The notes: a model not told the origin generated them from the letters alone. Counted from the first letter of the stretch, positions 24,477-33,878 are shown. The stretch is DNA of 64,000 nucleotides from JANOSH01 sp031415695 (GCA_031415695.1 JANOSH010000015.1:62001-126000); one strand, 5' to 3'. Program-made: numbers and translations.

Positions 24477-25928
24477 ATGGGAGCTCGAACAGGAAAAGAA
24501 GTTCTCGACCGACTGCGAACCGCCCCTCCCAACCTGTGGGTCGATGGTGAGCTTGTTGCCGATCCCACGACACATCCCCGCACGTCGGGTGCTGCCCTTT
24601 CGCTCGCCGCTTTGTACGACATGCAGCACCGCGCCGACCTCGTCGACACCATGACCTTCACGTCGCCAACATCAGGCGACCGTGTAGGCAGAAGTTTCAT
24701 CGTGCCACGCACCCGTGAAGACCTTGTGCGCCGCTCCGAGATGCACAAAGTGTGGGCCGACGCCACGCTTGGTTTTATGGGCCGGCTGCCCGACTACCTC
24801 AACGTCAACGTTATGGCAGCGGGCACGTCGGGCAACTTTTTTGGTCAGTATTCCGATAACATGACCCGCTATTTCGAGTACGTGCGAGAGAACGATCTTG
24901 CCCTCACCCACGCCCTCACGCCCCCGCAGATCGACCGATCCAAACAGCCATACCAACTCGACGATCCCTTCACCGTACTTGGCGTGGTCGACGAGACCCC
25001 CGACGGCATCATCGTTCGAGGCGCTCGCATGATGGCGACGTTACCCATCAGCGACGAGATCCTGATCTTCCCGTCAACCGTGTTGAAGTTCGCCGACGAA
25101 CTCCAGCCGTACGCCCTCGCGTTCGCCATACCAAACAACACACCTGGGTTGTCACTGCAATGCCGTGAACCTCTCGACCAAGGTCGAAGCCGAGCAGACC
25201 ATCCTCTCGGTTCACGGTTCGATGAAATGGACGCCATGGTGATGTTCGACGACGTACTTGTGCCGTGGGAGCGGGTGTTTCTCCTACGTGACATCGAGTC
25301 GGCCAACAAGGCCTATGCGCAAACCGGCGCGGTGCTGCACATGGCGCACCAGGTCGTGAACTTGAAGATTGCCAAGACCGAGGCGTTTCTTGGTGTAATG
25401 CAGGCATGTGTCGACATGATCCAGACCGGTGGCCTGCCCCACGTCCAGGAGATGATTGCCGAGGTCATCATGATCTTGGAGATCCTCAAGGCCCTCAAGG
25501 TGGCATCCGAAGCCGGTGCGACGCTCAACGAATACGGGGTCATGACGCCGGCGCGTGGCCCACTCGATGCGGCACGGAACTGGTATCCCACCGTCTACAA
25601 ACGCATCGTCGAAATCCTTGAGCTCATCACGTCGAGCGGGCTCATAATGATCCCGACCGAGGCGGACCGTCTCGGTCCTCGGGGCGACGACATCAGTCGT
25701 TACCTCCGCTCGGCAACCGCCCCGGCCTCCGAGCGGCTCAAGCTATTCCGCCTGGCATGGGACATGTCGATTTCCGGCTTCGGCGGCCGCCAGTCGCTGT
25801 ACGAGAAGTTCTTTTTCGGTGACCCCACCCGTATGAGGGCCGCCCTCTATGGCGTGTACGACCGCTCGGCAATGGTTGACCGGGTGAAGGCGTTCTCGGC
25901 CGACGAGACCTGGCCAGCTTTACGATAA
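24477..25928 (+). CDS. HpaB-type flavin-dependent aromatic hydroxylase (copy 2)
   Basis: 483 residues of the same FADH2-dependent family as the gene at 19351. R103 and Y107 (GRLPDYLNV) and H145 (ALTHAL) match the active-site set. The ATG at 24477 has GGAGA seven bases upstream. It is divergently paired with an IclR regulator, unlike copy 1, so the two are probably induced by different aromatics. The two proteins share the fold and active-site spacing but differ widely along their length. No reductase partner lies next to it. Confidence 0.87.
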   Translation: MGARTGKEVLDRLRTAPPNLWVDGELVADPTTHPRTSGAALSLAALYDMQHRADLVDTMTFTSPTSGDRVGRSFIVPRTREDLVRRSEMHKVWADATLGFMGRLPDYLNVNVMAAGTSGNFFGQYSDNMTRYFEYVRENDLALTHALTPPQIDRSKQPYQLDDPFTVLGVVDETPDGIIVRGARMMATLPISDEILIFPSTVLKFADELQPYALAFAIPNNTPGLSLQCREPLDQGRSRADHPLGSRFDEMDAMVMFDDVLVPWERVFLLRDIESANKAYAQTGAVLHMAHQVVNLKIAKTEAFLGVMQACVDMIQTGGLPHVQEMIAEVIMILEILKALKVASEAGATLNEYGVMTPARGPLDAARNWYPTVYKRIVEILELITSSGLIMIPTEADRLGPRGDDISRYLRSATAPASERLKLFRLAWDMSISGFGGRQSLYEKFFFGDPTRMRAALYGVYDRSAMVDRVKAFSADETWPALR

Positions 25929-25988
25929 GGCCATGATCAGCTACCAGGCACTCCTCCGGCAGGCACATTGCTGGCCGCGGCCTGCGCG

Positions 25989-27290
25989 CTAGTCGCGCAA
26001 CAAGTAGGCCGAGTGCAATAGATCGGGGTTGGCGCGCAGTTCGGCTGCCGTTCCCTCGTAGCGGATCTTGCTGTTCTTGATGGCCTTGATTGCAGCGTTG
26101 ACCTTGGGCTGGCTGTCGATGTCGGCAGCCGGCATTTTGTTCAAGGTGTCGACTACGAGCTGGCCGATCAGGAAGCCCATCTGGGCAAACGAGCCGAGCG
26201 GGGTCTTCGAGTCGTACTTGGCGAGCACCACTTGGATCAGCTTCATGTCGGGGCCCGTGGTGTCGAGCGGGGCAAGTTCGGCGTTGATGTGCATCTTTCC
26301 GTCCCACTTAGCTGGCGTGGCGGAGCCCCACACGACGGAATCGATAAGGTTCTGATCGTCGGCGGCCTTCATGATGGTGAGGGCCTCGGGTGGGGTGAAG
26401 GTGATGACCACGCCGCCACCCTTGCCAGCCTTCTTCACCAGGTCGGCGACGAGCGTGTTACCGTCCTTGATCGGTAAGGCTACCTGCACGTCTTCGAACT
26501 GCATTCCTGCTGCCTCGGCTAGCGTCTTCACACTGGAGCCGTTGTAGTCGGCACCCGGATTGTTGCCCGTTACGTGGACTATCTTGCCCTTGGCACCTGC
26601 ATTGATTACGGCCTGAGCGCCACCCTGGGCCGAGTAGTGAGGGCCCATGTTGGTGGCGGCAATGTTCGGTTGGCCGAAGCACTCGGCGGGCACGCCCGCA
26701 ACGATGATGTTGTAGCCCTTTGCGAGGTACGCCTTGCCGTTGACCGGGCAGTCGATGATGGAGAAACCGCCAGCGATGGCCACGACCTTTTCGGATTCCA
26801 TTAGCTTGGCCGCCGCCGCGCCAGCCTTGGCCGGGTCGAGTTCGTCGTTGATATTGATGAGTTCGATGGGCCGACCGTGCACGCCACCGTTGTCGTTGAC
26901 GCACTTGAAGAACGCCATTTGGGCGTTCGGGCCGTCCTTGAAGTCGATGCCCGGAATCATGGTGCTGACGGCACCGATTTTGACCGGAGCACCAGTGGCC
27001 TTTTGCCCATTACCCAAACCGCACTTTCCGCCCGATGATGACTCGGCGAGCCCTCCCCAAGTTGGGTCGGTTTTGTACGCAGCAGCTGGCACGGCCGGCG
27101 CAGTAGTGGCAGCAGCAGTCGTAGCCGCGGCTGCGGTGGTAGCAGCGGCAGCCGTTGTAGCAGCCGCAGCCGTGGTTACAGCGGGGGCGGCCGTGGTTGC
27201 GGCACTGCCTCCGTCGTTGGAGCTACCGCCCGCGGCAAAAGGTATCGCTGCTGCCGCGGCACTAGCCACGAGTCGTCGTTTCAGACTCAC
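25989..27290 (-). CDS. branched-chain amino-acid-type ABC substrate-binding protein
   Basis: 433 residues of the periplasmic-binding-protein type I (Leu/Ile/Val-binding) family, probably exported and membrane-tethered. The N-terminus MSLKRRLVASAAAAAIPF looks like a signal sequence. The expected lipobox cysteine is missing: the site reads FAAGGSS where AACGSS would be normal. Next comes a low-complexity Ala/Thr linker (about residues 30-65) common in actinobacterial lipoproteins, then the ligand-binding fold. No permease or ATPase genes are adjacent, so it is an orphan. In catabolic islands these proteins often bind aromatic acids. The GTG start is 5 bp from the divergent HAD remnant. Confidence 0.8.
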   Translation of the reverse strand: MSLKRRLVASAAAAAIPFAAGGSSNDGGSAATTAAPAVTTAAAATTAAAATTAAAATTAAATTAPAVPAAAYKTDPTWGGLAESSSGGKCGLGNGQKATGAPVKIGAVSTMIPGIDFKDGPNAQMAFFKCVNDNGGVHGRPIELININDELDPAKAGAAAAKLMESEKVVAIAGGFSIIDCPVNGKAYLAKGYNIIVAGVPAECFGQPNIAATNMGPHYSAQGGAQAVINAGAKGKIVHVTGNNPGADYNGSSVKTLAEAAGMQFEDVQVALPIKDGNTLVADLVKKAGKGGGVVITFTPPEALTIMKAADDQNLIDSVVWGSATPAKWDGKMHINAELAPLDTTGPDMKLIQVVLAKYDSKTPLGSFAQMGFLIGQLVVDTLNKMPAADIDSQPKVNAAIKAIKNSKIRYEGTAAELRANPDLLHSAYLLRD

Positions 27291-27295
27291 CGCTC

Positions 27296-27560
27296 ATGAC
27301 AAAAGGTCCTAACGCCAGACGAGCAGTAGCTACAGGCAGAAACCGACTAGTGAAAAAGCCCTTCGCCCTGACCCACTACGACGCAGCCATTTTCGACCTC
27401 GACGGCACCGTGTGGCTCAGCGGCGAGCCGCTGCCAGGCGCCGCCGAGTTTTTTGATCACTGTCGTGTCCTAGGTCTCGCCATCGCTTTCGCCACGAACA
27501 TCAGCGTCAGCAGCATTGACGATGTGCGCCGGTCACTCTTGGCGGCAGATGCTGTGACGG
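27296..27560 (+). pseudogene. HAD-IIA phosphatase remnant (N-terminal piece)
   Basis: Around 70 residues of a NagD-like HAD phosphatase: the nucleophile motif AIFDLDGTVW, then LPGAAEFFDHCR and FATNISVSSIDDVRRSL. Intact members have about 260 residues. After AADAVTAKS the same open frame changes to alpha/beta-hydrolase sequence (see next entry), so the HAD gene has been cut and joined to another gene. The start could be the ATG at 27296 or the GTG at 27350. Confidence 0.7.
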
Positions 27561-28362
27561 CAAAGAGCCTCGCCCCGATTCGGATAGATCGCGGCATCGT
27601 CTACGGACAGCTCGATGGCTTTCGTCCACTCGAACTCGACTTGTACCGGCCTGGCAATCCCTCAAGCCAACCAAGGCCACTCGTTGCGTGCATCCATGGT
27701 GGAGGTTGGCGCGTCAGCTCACGTCATCAGGGACCGCGAGAAACACGATCGTGGTCACGCAGCATTTTCGAGCGTTGGACCGACGCCGGGTTCGCAGTTG
27801 CTGCTGTCGAATACCGCTATAGCGGCGAAGCCGTTCACCCCGGACCTATCGACGATGTCAAGACCGCGCTCAGTTGGTTGCGTGACAAGTCAGCTGCCTA
27901 TGACATCGACCCCGACAAGTTGGTGCTTTGGGGCCAATCGGCGGGCGGGTACCTGGCGGCGTCGGTCGGGCTGGCCACCGACATCGCAGCGGTTTCTGCG
28001 GTCATTTGCTGGTACCCCATTACCGACTTGCCGTCCATGGTCGGCCACGATGACTCAGCGTTTGTTGAGCTGTACCTTGGTCATCCAATCAGTGACGACA
28101 TCGAGCGGGCGATGGCGGCGTCGCCTTCCCGAGCCGACATATCGGTGCTCCACCGTTTCTACTCCAACATGGCACCGACGACACCATTGCCCCGTTCGCT
28201 CAGTCCGTGCTCCTCCAGGAAATGCTCAGAAAAGCCGGCGCCCACGTAGAACTCGACGCCATCGAGGGCGCCGATCACTTCTTTGTCGGCCACGATGACA
28301 TCGAGGCAATCTTTGAGCGTACGGTTGCCTTTGCCCGCCGCTACACCGCACCTGACAGGTAA
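27561..28362 (+). pseudogene. alpha/beta hydrolase (esterase/kynurenine-formamidase-like), broken
   Basis: Reads from LAPIRIDRGIVYGQ through VACIHGGGWRVS (oxyanion hole) and the nucleophile elbow WGQSAGGY. Near 28150 the frame changes: the acid and base segment HGTDDTIAPFAQSVLLQEML and GADHFFVGHDD continues one frame over to a stop at 28360-28362. The 5' end is fused in frame to the HAD fragment and has no start of its own. The catalytic triad is present only if both frames are combined, so this looks like a dead gene. Confidence 0.7.
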
Positions 28363-28369
28363 CTGCGAA

Positions 28370-29260
28370 TTGACTGTCCCTCCACATTCGGCCGATCTTG
28401 CGTTGGCGTTGCGGCTTGCCGACGCCGCCGATGCCATCTCGACCCCACCGTTTCGATCGGCCGACCTGCTCGTCGAGATCAAGGGCGACGGTTCTCCGGT
28501 GACCGTCGTCGATCGCGCCGTCGAGACAATGATGCAAAAGATCGTGTTGCAGGAGCGGCCGCAAGACAGCTTTCTCGGTGAGGAGATCGGGCCACACGGG
28601 TCAGGACCCCGACGATGGATCTTCGACGGCATCGACGGCACCCACAACTACGCGGCAGGCGTCGCTGCATGGGCGACGATGATTGCGCTCGAGATCGACG
28701 GCGAGGTGCAACTTGGTGTGGTGTCGAGCCCATGCGGTGGTGTTCGGTGGTACGCCGAGCGTGGCGCCGGATCCTGGCGTCTCGAGGCTGCGCACCACGA
28801 CGGCGTTGTCACGAGCTTTCACGACAGTGTGCCGACGCGGCTCATGTGCACCAACACCGAGGTATTCGACGACGCGAACGTGCTTCCCGTTCCGCCCGAG
28901 GGCTTCATGCTCGGGTGGCGTTCGACACTGGCAGGCGAACTCCTGCGGGGCACGGCTTCTAACTCGCGGACGTACGCCTACTACGGCGCCGCAGTAGCCG
29001 AGGGGTTGCTCGACGCCACAATCATTCTGAACGGCGGTCCGTGGGATTTCGCCGCGAACACAGTCATCGTCGAGGAGGCTGGCGGAGAGTACCGTGACCC
29101 GTGGGGTGGGCGGCGACTCGATACGAACTGCATCGTGTTCACGAACGGCAAACTCACACAGCACATCCTTGCGATCGCTCGACCCCTTCTGCCTGCCACG
29201 CCCGACGTTGGACATCGCAATCCCGACTGGCGGACTCCTCCCGGCACCTTCACGCCCTAA
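28370..29260 (+). CDS. inositol-monophosphatase-family phosphatase (HisN-like)
   Basis: About 296 residues with all the metal motifs: GEEIGPHG (Glu), WIFDGIDGTHNY (Asp pair plus IDGT) and GPWDFAANTVIVEEAGG. The Gly after the first Asp, where SuhB enzymes have Pro, is seen in HisN/CysQ-like members. Substrates in this superfamily range from inositol phosphate to histidinol phosphate and PAP. The start is uncertain: a TTG at 28370 follows the stop of the broken esterase by 7 bp, while earlier in-frame starts overlap that gene. It is followed, 122 bp later, by the phosphohistidine-domain protein. Confidence 0.82.
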   Translation: MTVPPHSADLALALRLADAADAISTPPFRSADLLVEIKGDGSPVTVVDRAVETMMQKIVLQERPQDSFLGEEIGPHGSGPRRWIFDGIDGTHNYAAGVAAWATMIALEIDGEVQLGVVSSPCGGVRWYAERGAGSWRLEAAHHDGVVTSFHDSVPTRLMCTNTEVFDDANVLPVPPEGFMLGWRSTLAGELLRGTASNSRTYAYYGAAVAEGLLDATIILNGGPWDFAANTVIVEEAGGEYRDPWGGRRLDTNCIVFTNGKLTQHILAIARPLLPATPDVGHRNPDWRTPPGTFTP

Positions 29261-29382
29261 ACGGCCGAGCGATCGTTCTGTCCTTGAGAACGGCTGGCAC
29301 CCCGAAGCCTGCGAACTCCGTTTAGTATCGCTCCTGTTGCCTATGGGACGGCAGCAGCAATTTCTGACCTGAGGGGGAACCA

Positions 29383-31038
29383 GTGTCCGTCACTGAAGCC
29401 ATCACATTTCCGGGACCCGACGAAGTAGAAGGGTTCTGGGCCTTCGACAAAATGCACGCACCAAGGCCGCTGCACCCACTGTCGCAAGACCTGGTCATGT
29501 CTACGTTGAGCGAAGGTTTTACCAAAGCACAGGCCGAGTACGACTGTCCCATGATGGCGTCGTCTAAGGCGTTCAATCACTACTTCTATATGGCCTTTCA
29601 CCCGATCCCCGACCAGGCCGAACTTGCCGACCGCATGACGCGGTACCACGCAACGCTCGCCAGCAAGGTGCCGGGTATCGGAAATCGTTGGAACGAGGAG
29701 TGGAAGCCCGAACTCATCGCCAAGAACTACGCCGAGAAAGATGTCGATTACAGTGGTATGTCCGATGCTTCGCTTCTCGCCAAGCTCGACGACATGACCA
29801 ATCACATGCGGCATATGTGGTACATCCACGGCCATATCAATTTCGTGCTGGTGTCTGGCGCGGCGTTCTGCGACATGTACGACGAGGAAATGCAGCCGCA
29901 AGAATCAACCGAGTCGTACCAGGCGCTACAAGGGCACCACACCCGTTCGGTCGATGCCAGCCGTGGCATTTGGGAATTGAGCCGCATCGCCAAGAATTCA
30001 CCGGTTCTCAAGGCCCTCTTCGATACCTACGAGCCCAAAGACCTTGTCGGGCACTTCGCGCTATCGGCCGAGGGGCGGGCGTTCCAAACACAGCTCGATC
30101 TGTTCCTGCACGAGTACGGCTGGCGTAGCGACGCTGTCTATGACCTGGCCGATATCCCGTGGCGTGAGGATCCTGCTATCCCGCTGTCGAGCATCGGATC
30201 ATTTATGGCGCTGTCCGACGACGATGATCCCGAGAAGCTGTACCAGCGCGGCGTACATCTCCGGGAGACGCTCATGTCACGCGCTCGGGCCAAGATGTCA
30301 GCGGACCCTGCCAAACTGGCCAAGTTCGACGAACTGTACGACGCAGCCCAATACAGCTTCCCCATTACCGAAGACCATGCGTTCTACATCGACCAGTTGG
30401 GCGTAGCACTACTTCGCCGTTTCACACTTGCAATCGGCGAGCGTTTGGTCGACAAGGGCAGCATCGACAATCGTCGCGACGTGTACTTCTTGTATCGCGA
30501 CGAGGTCGTTGAAGCTCTGCGGCATGGTGGCGCCCGTCAGTCGATTGTTGCCGAGCGCGCCTTGAACGTGGCAGCGAGCGCACAGGCGAGCCCGCCAGGA
30601 GCCATCGGCACACCGCCAGTTATCCCCGACGGCCCGCCTGATCCGTTTATGGATGCCATCGTCGTGCGCCTACTCGGCGTGAAGCCGCCCGAGGAGAACG
30701 CCGACCCGTTGGTCATCAGCGGCGTATCAGGATCACCAGGTGTGTACCGCGGCGTTGCCCGCGTGGTGAAATCGCTCAGTGAAGCTGGCGACCTCGACGA
30801 GGGCGAAATCATGGTGTGCGAGATGACACTTCCGCCGTGGGTGCCGATGTTTTCCATCGCCGGAGCGGTTGTCGCCGACGTTGGCGGCGTCCTGAGTCAT
30901 TGCGCCATCGTCGCCCGCGAGTTCGCCATACCGTGCGTCGTCGGTTCCGTCATTGGCACCACTGCCATCCAGACTGGCCAAATCATCACGGTCGATGGCA
31001 GTAACGGCAACGTGTACCTCGACGGTCGCGAACTGTAG
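29383..31038 (+). CDS. PEP-utilising swivelling-domain protein without ATP-grasp (copy 1)
   Basis: 551 residues. The C-terminal ~90 residues are the phosphohistidine swivel domain of PEP synthase, PPDK and rifampicin phosphotransferase, with the phosphoryl-carrier His at 506 in GGVLSHCAIVARE and GIP-type continuation FAIPCVVG. The ~400 residues before it are mostly helical and include DVYFLYRDEV, resembling the central substrate domain of rifampicin phosphotransferase-like enzymes. No ATP-grasp domain or Walker motif is present. It is homologous end to end with the protein at 38925. The start is the GTG at 29383 behind GAGGGGGAA. The phosphate donor, acceptor and partner are unknown. Confidence 0.8.
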   Translation: MSVTEAITFPGPDEVEGFWAFDKMHAPRPLHPLSQDLVMSTLSEGFTKAQAEYDCPMMASSKAFNHYFYMAFHPIPDQAELADRMTRYHATLASKVPGIGNRWNEEWKPELIAKNYAEKDVDYSGMSDASLLAKLDDMTNHMRHMWYIHGHINFVLVSGAAFCDMYDEEMQPQESTESYQALQGHHTRSVDASRGIWELSRIAKNSPVLKALFDTYEPKDLVGHFALSAEGRAFQTQLDLFLHEYGWRSDAVYDLADIPWREDPAIPLSSIGSFMALSDDDDPEKLYQRGVHLRETLMSRARAKMSADPAKLAKFDELYDAAQYSFPITEDHAFYIDQLGVALLRRFTLAIGERLVDKGSIDNRRDVYFLYRDEVVEALRHGGARQSIVAERALNVAASAQASPPGAIGTPPVIPDGPPDPFMDAIVVRLLGVKPPEENADPLVISGVSGSPGVYRGVARVVKSLSEAGDLDEGEIMVCEMTLPPWVPMFSIAGAVVADVGGVLSHCAIVAREFAIPCVVGSVIGTTAIQTGQIITVDGSNGNVYLDGREL

Positions 31039-31044
31039 CCAACC

Positions 31045-31371
31045 GTGCAAAGCCTCCGAGGGCGCGTCGTAGTCATTACCGGCGCGGCCTCGGGCATTGG
31101 CCTTGGGTTTGCCCATGCATTCGCATCCGAAGGCATGAAAATTGTCATGGCCGACATCGAAGGCCCGGTGCTGGAACACGCCGCAGCTCAAGTTGCCGAG
31201 TCAGGAGCCGAGGTCCTGGCCGTTCCAACCGATTGCTCGCTACGTCACAGTGTCGAGGCATTGCGCGACGCAGCTGTCGAGCGATTTGGTGGTGTGCACG
31301 TGCTGTGCAATAACGCCGGTGTGGGCAGTCGAGGCCTCCGAATCCGCAACCCGGTCGCGCCCATCCAATAG
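31045..31371 (+). pseudogene. short-chain dehydrogenase, 3'-truncated
   Basis: The N-terminal 100 residues of a classical SDR, starting with a GTG 6 bp after the upstream stop. The cofactor site VVITGAASGIGLGF and the central-strand VLCNNAGVGS are intact. Then the match ends abruptly and a stop follows; the catalytic Tyr-x3-Lys and the substrate-binding half are missing. The TPP-enzyme gene comes in from the other strand 10 bp later, so the end was lost in a deletion or rearrangement. Confidence 0.8.
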
Positions 31372-31380
31372 GAGCCATGG

Positions 31381-33006
31381 TCATTGCCGTCGCGCCGCCG
31401 GCATCAATAGCGGCCACGGCGTTACGTTGGCATCAAGCGGCATGGGAACGTGGATAAGTGTCGGCACGTTGGCATCGATTGCGACACGGACAGCCCGTTC
31501 AAGCTCTCGAGGCGAAGCCACACTAACCCCCTCGGCCCCAAAAGACCGGGCGAAGGCGACGAAGTCGGGGTTGCGCAGTTCGGACCCGAGGGCACGACCG
31601 TTGAACAGCCGCCGTTGGTCGTTGAGTACGTTGCCAAACGCATTGTTGTCGAAAACCACGGCAACCACGTTGAGGCCAAACTGCACGGCAGTGGCCAACT
31701 CCTGTGCCGCAAACATGAAACCGCCGTCTCCGTTGATGGACACGACGGCCCGATCTGGGAAGGCGGCCTTGACTCCCAGAGCTGTGGGAAAACCGAACCC
31801 GAGGGTGCCTTGATGACCGCAGGTGATAAAGGTTCGAGGCTCGTAGACGGGAAACCCGAAGTACGACGCAAAGCCAACCTGACAAATCTCCTCGACGAAA
31901 AACCCGTCGCGTGGCAACGCGCGCCGAATGCCGAGAAGGTGGTCGATGTGAGGTTGGAGCTGAGCAACCTCGACGGACTTCTCGGACCGGACTGTAAGAA
32001 ACTCGGCCTCGCGTGACGAACGACTCGTGATTGCGTCGCTAAGAACACGACAGGCCGCAGCCGAATCGGCCACGATGCGAATGTCGGCGTCGAGCCGAAC
32101 GTGTTGCATTGGATCGATATCGATAAGGATGATCTTGAGCCCTGGCGGCCGCGACGCCCACCGTGACCACACGAGTTCGAGTCGAGAACCGATGCCGATG
32201 AGCACGTCGGTATCGGCCCACCGCTCGAAACCCTCGGCGCACGTAAAACCAAGTGGATGTTCGTTACTGACGATGCCGCGACCACCTCGAAGGGACACAA
32301 CTGGAGCTTGCAGTTTGGTGGCCAACGCCAACACGTCGGCCGAGGCATGCTGAGCGCCGCTGCCAACCATAATCATGGGGTTCACCGCTGTTGCCAAGAG
32401 CTCAAGGGCACGATCGATTTGCTCGGCATCAGGGTCGGGCGGGTGAACCTGGCGCGGCACGCAGGCTGGCACCGCCGCGCGCGCCGGCAGTACATCCCAC
32501 GGAGCAGCGAGCGCGACCGGACGTGGGCGGCCGCTGGTGGCTTGGAAGAAGGCCTCGGCAACGAGTTCGGGTGCTTCGGCCGGATGCATGATGTTCGCGG
32601 CCCATTTGGTGAACGTCTTGAGCGTGGCGAGTTGGTCAGGCATTTCGTGCAGGTGCCCGAGACCTCGGCCCATCGCAGCCGCAGGGATCTCGCTGGTGAG
32701 ACAGACCACTGGAGCGCTCGCCCCGTAGGCCGACAATAGGGCCGCGCCGGCATTTAGGACCCCTGGCCCTGGGACCACCGAGCACACGCCGGGTCGACCT
32801 GTGGCTTGCGCATACCCAAACGCCATGTACGCGGCAGTTTGCTCGTGCCGGGCGCCGTAGACCGTGATGCGGTCCTTAGCCCTAGCCAGCGCGTCGTACA
32901 GCCCATACGTTTGGACGCCCGGTATACCAAACACGGTGTCGACGTCGTGGGCGAGCAGACCCTCGACTATTGCGTCGCCAGTGGTAGGACTCTTGTAGGT
33001 GCTCAC
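31381..33006 (-). CDS. thiamine-diphosphate enzyme (acetolactate synthase/benzoylformate decarboxylase-like)
   Basis: 541 residues with the three-domain POX/ALS layout. The Glu that activates the cofactor is in GARHEQTAAYMAF (about residue 55), and the ThDP/Mg motif is GDGGFMFAAQELATAV to FDNNAFGN near residue 430. The reaction is decarboxylation or carboligation of a 2-oxo acid; the exact substrate cannot be told. It is coupled by a 4 bp GTGA overlap to the FAH-family gene upstream, with an IclR and a VOC dioxygenase gene further upstream on the same strand, so it probably acts on a 2-oxo acid formed after ring cleavage. Confidence 0.85.
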   Translation of the reverse strand: MSTYKSPTTGDAIVEGLLAHDVDTVFGIPGVQTYGLYDALARAKDRITVYGARHEQTAAYMAFGYAQATGRPGVCSVVPGPGVLNAGAALLSAYGASAPVVCLTSEIPAAAMGRGLGHLHEMPDQLATLKTFTKWAANIMHPAEAPELVAEAFFQATSGRPRPVALAAPWDVLPARAAVPACVPRQVHPPDPDAEQIDRALELLATAVNPMIMVGSGAQHASADVLALATKLQAPVVSLRGGRGIVSNEHPLGFTCAEGFERWADTDVLIGIGSRLELVWSRWASRPPGLKIILIDIDPMQHVRLDADIRIVADSAAACRVLSDAITSRSSREAEFLTVRSEKSVEVAQLQPHIDHLLGIRRALPRDGFFVEEICQVGFASYFGFPVYEPRTFITCGHQGTLGFGFPTALGVKAAFPDRAVVSINGDGGFMFAAQELATAVQFGLNVVAVVFDNNAFGNVLNDQRRLFNGRALGSELRNPDFVAFARSFGAEGVSVASPRELERAVRVAIDANVPTLIHVPMPLDANVTPWPLLMPAARRQ

Positions 33007-33878
33007 AGGAGGGGCGACCGTACCGGTTCGTCGACAACCGGGTTCTCGATCACTCCCACGCCGTCGATCTCGATGCGCACGGTCATTCCTGCTGATAACA
33101 GGCCAGGAGGATCCATGGCATACCCGACACCTGACGGCGTGCCGGTGGCGATAATGGTGCCCGGGAGCAGGGTGAACGCGGTCGACAAGAAGGCGATAAG
33201 TTCCCAGCAGTTTGTGATCATCTGGGACGTGTTGCCGTCTTGGCGCAGTTGACCGTCGACCCAGGTACGCACTCGAAGGTTGTGCGGATCAGTGAGCTCG
33301 TCGGCCGTGATCATCCAGGGCCCGATTGGACCGTGGGTGTCCCACGATTTGCCCATGGTGAACGTGGGCGAAGCATGCTGCCAGTCACGTACTGACACGT
33401 CGTTCACGACGAGGTAGCCAGCAACAACCTCATGTGCTCGTTCGGCTGGCACCGAGCGGCAACGCCGCCCAATGACCACGCCCAACTCGCCTTCATAGTC
33501 GATCTTTTCCGGCGCTATGCGTGGAACCTCGATGGGGTCGAAGGGGCCGGTGACGCACGTGGACTGCTTGTTGAACACCATGGGCATCTTGGGCCGTGTG
33601 GCACCCGCCGCCGATTCGGCCACATGCGCCGCGTAGTTGAGGCCAATTGCGATGAACTCTGGCGGTTGGACAATGGGTGCCTCTAGCCGCACCGTCGACA
33701 GTGCGAATCGCCGAGCAGCACGTTGTGATGCCCTCACCTGATCGAGCATTCCAGCCGCAAGTACAGCCCCAAGGTCGGTTGGCAGCGACGGATCGGCGCC
33801 ACCCACATCGACGATCTCGTCACCGTCGACAATGCCCAAACGAGTTGAGCCACCGTGGGAGAAGCGGGCGACTTTCAT
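33003..33878 (-). CDS. fumarylacetoacetate-hydrolase-family enzyme (HpaG-like candidate)
   Basis: 291 residues of the FAH fold: GLNYAAHVAESA, metal Glu residues in DYEGELGVVIG, Asp in VVNDVSVRDWQ and the GTPSGVG loop near the end. Members hydrolyse acylpyruvates or decarboxylate/isomerise 2-hydroxy-dienoic acids in meta-cleavage routes. Given hpaD and hpaH elsewhere in the window it could serve as the HpaG decarboxylase/isomerase; that is inference. The start MKVARFSHGG at the ATG at 33878 is preferred to an upstream extension. Its stop overlaps the GTG of the TPP gene. Confidence 0.85.
   Translation of the reverse strand: MKVARFSHGGSTRLGIVDGDEIVDVGGADPSLPTDLGAVLAAGMLDQVRASQRAARRFALSTVRLEAPIVQPPEFIAIGLNYAAHVAESAAGATRPKMPMVFNKQSTCVTGPFDPIEVPRIAPEKIDYEGELGVVIGRRCRSVPAERAHEVVAGYLVVNDVSVRDWQHASPTFTMGKSWDTHGPIGPWMITADELTDPHNLRVRTWVDGQLRQDGNTSQMITNCWELIAFLSTAFTLLPGTIIATGTPSGVGYAMDPPGLLSAGMTVRIEIDGVGVIENPVVDEPVRSPLL

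Noticed and set aside
27296..28249. Novel HAD-esterase bifunctional enzyme
   Set aside because: The frame is open, but the HAD part is only about a quarter of the domain and the esterase loses its acid/base residues through a frame change, so it is better explained as fused remnants.
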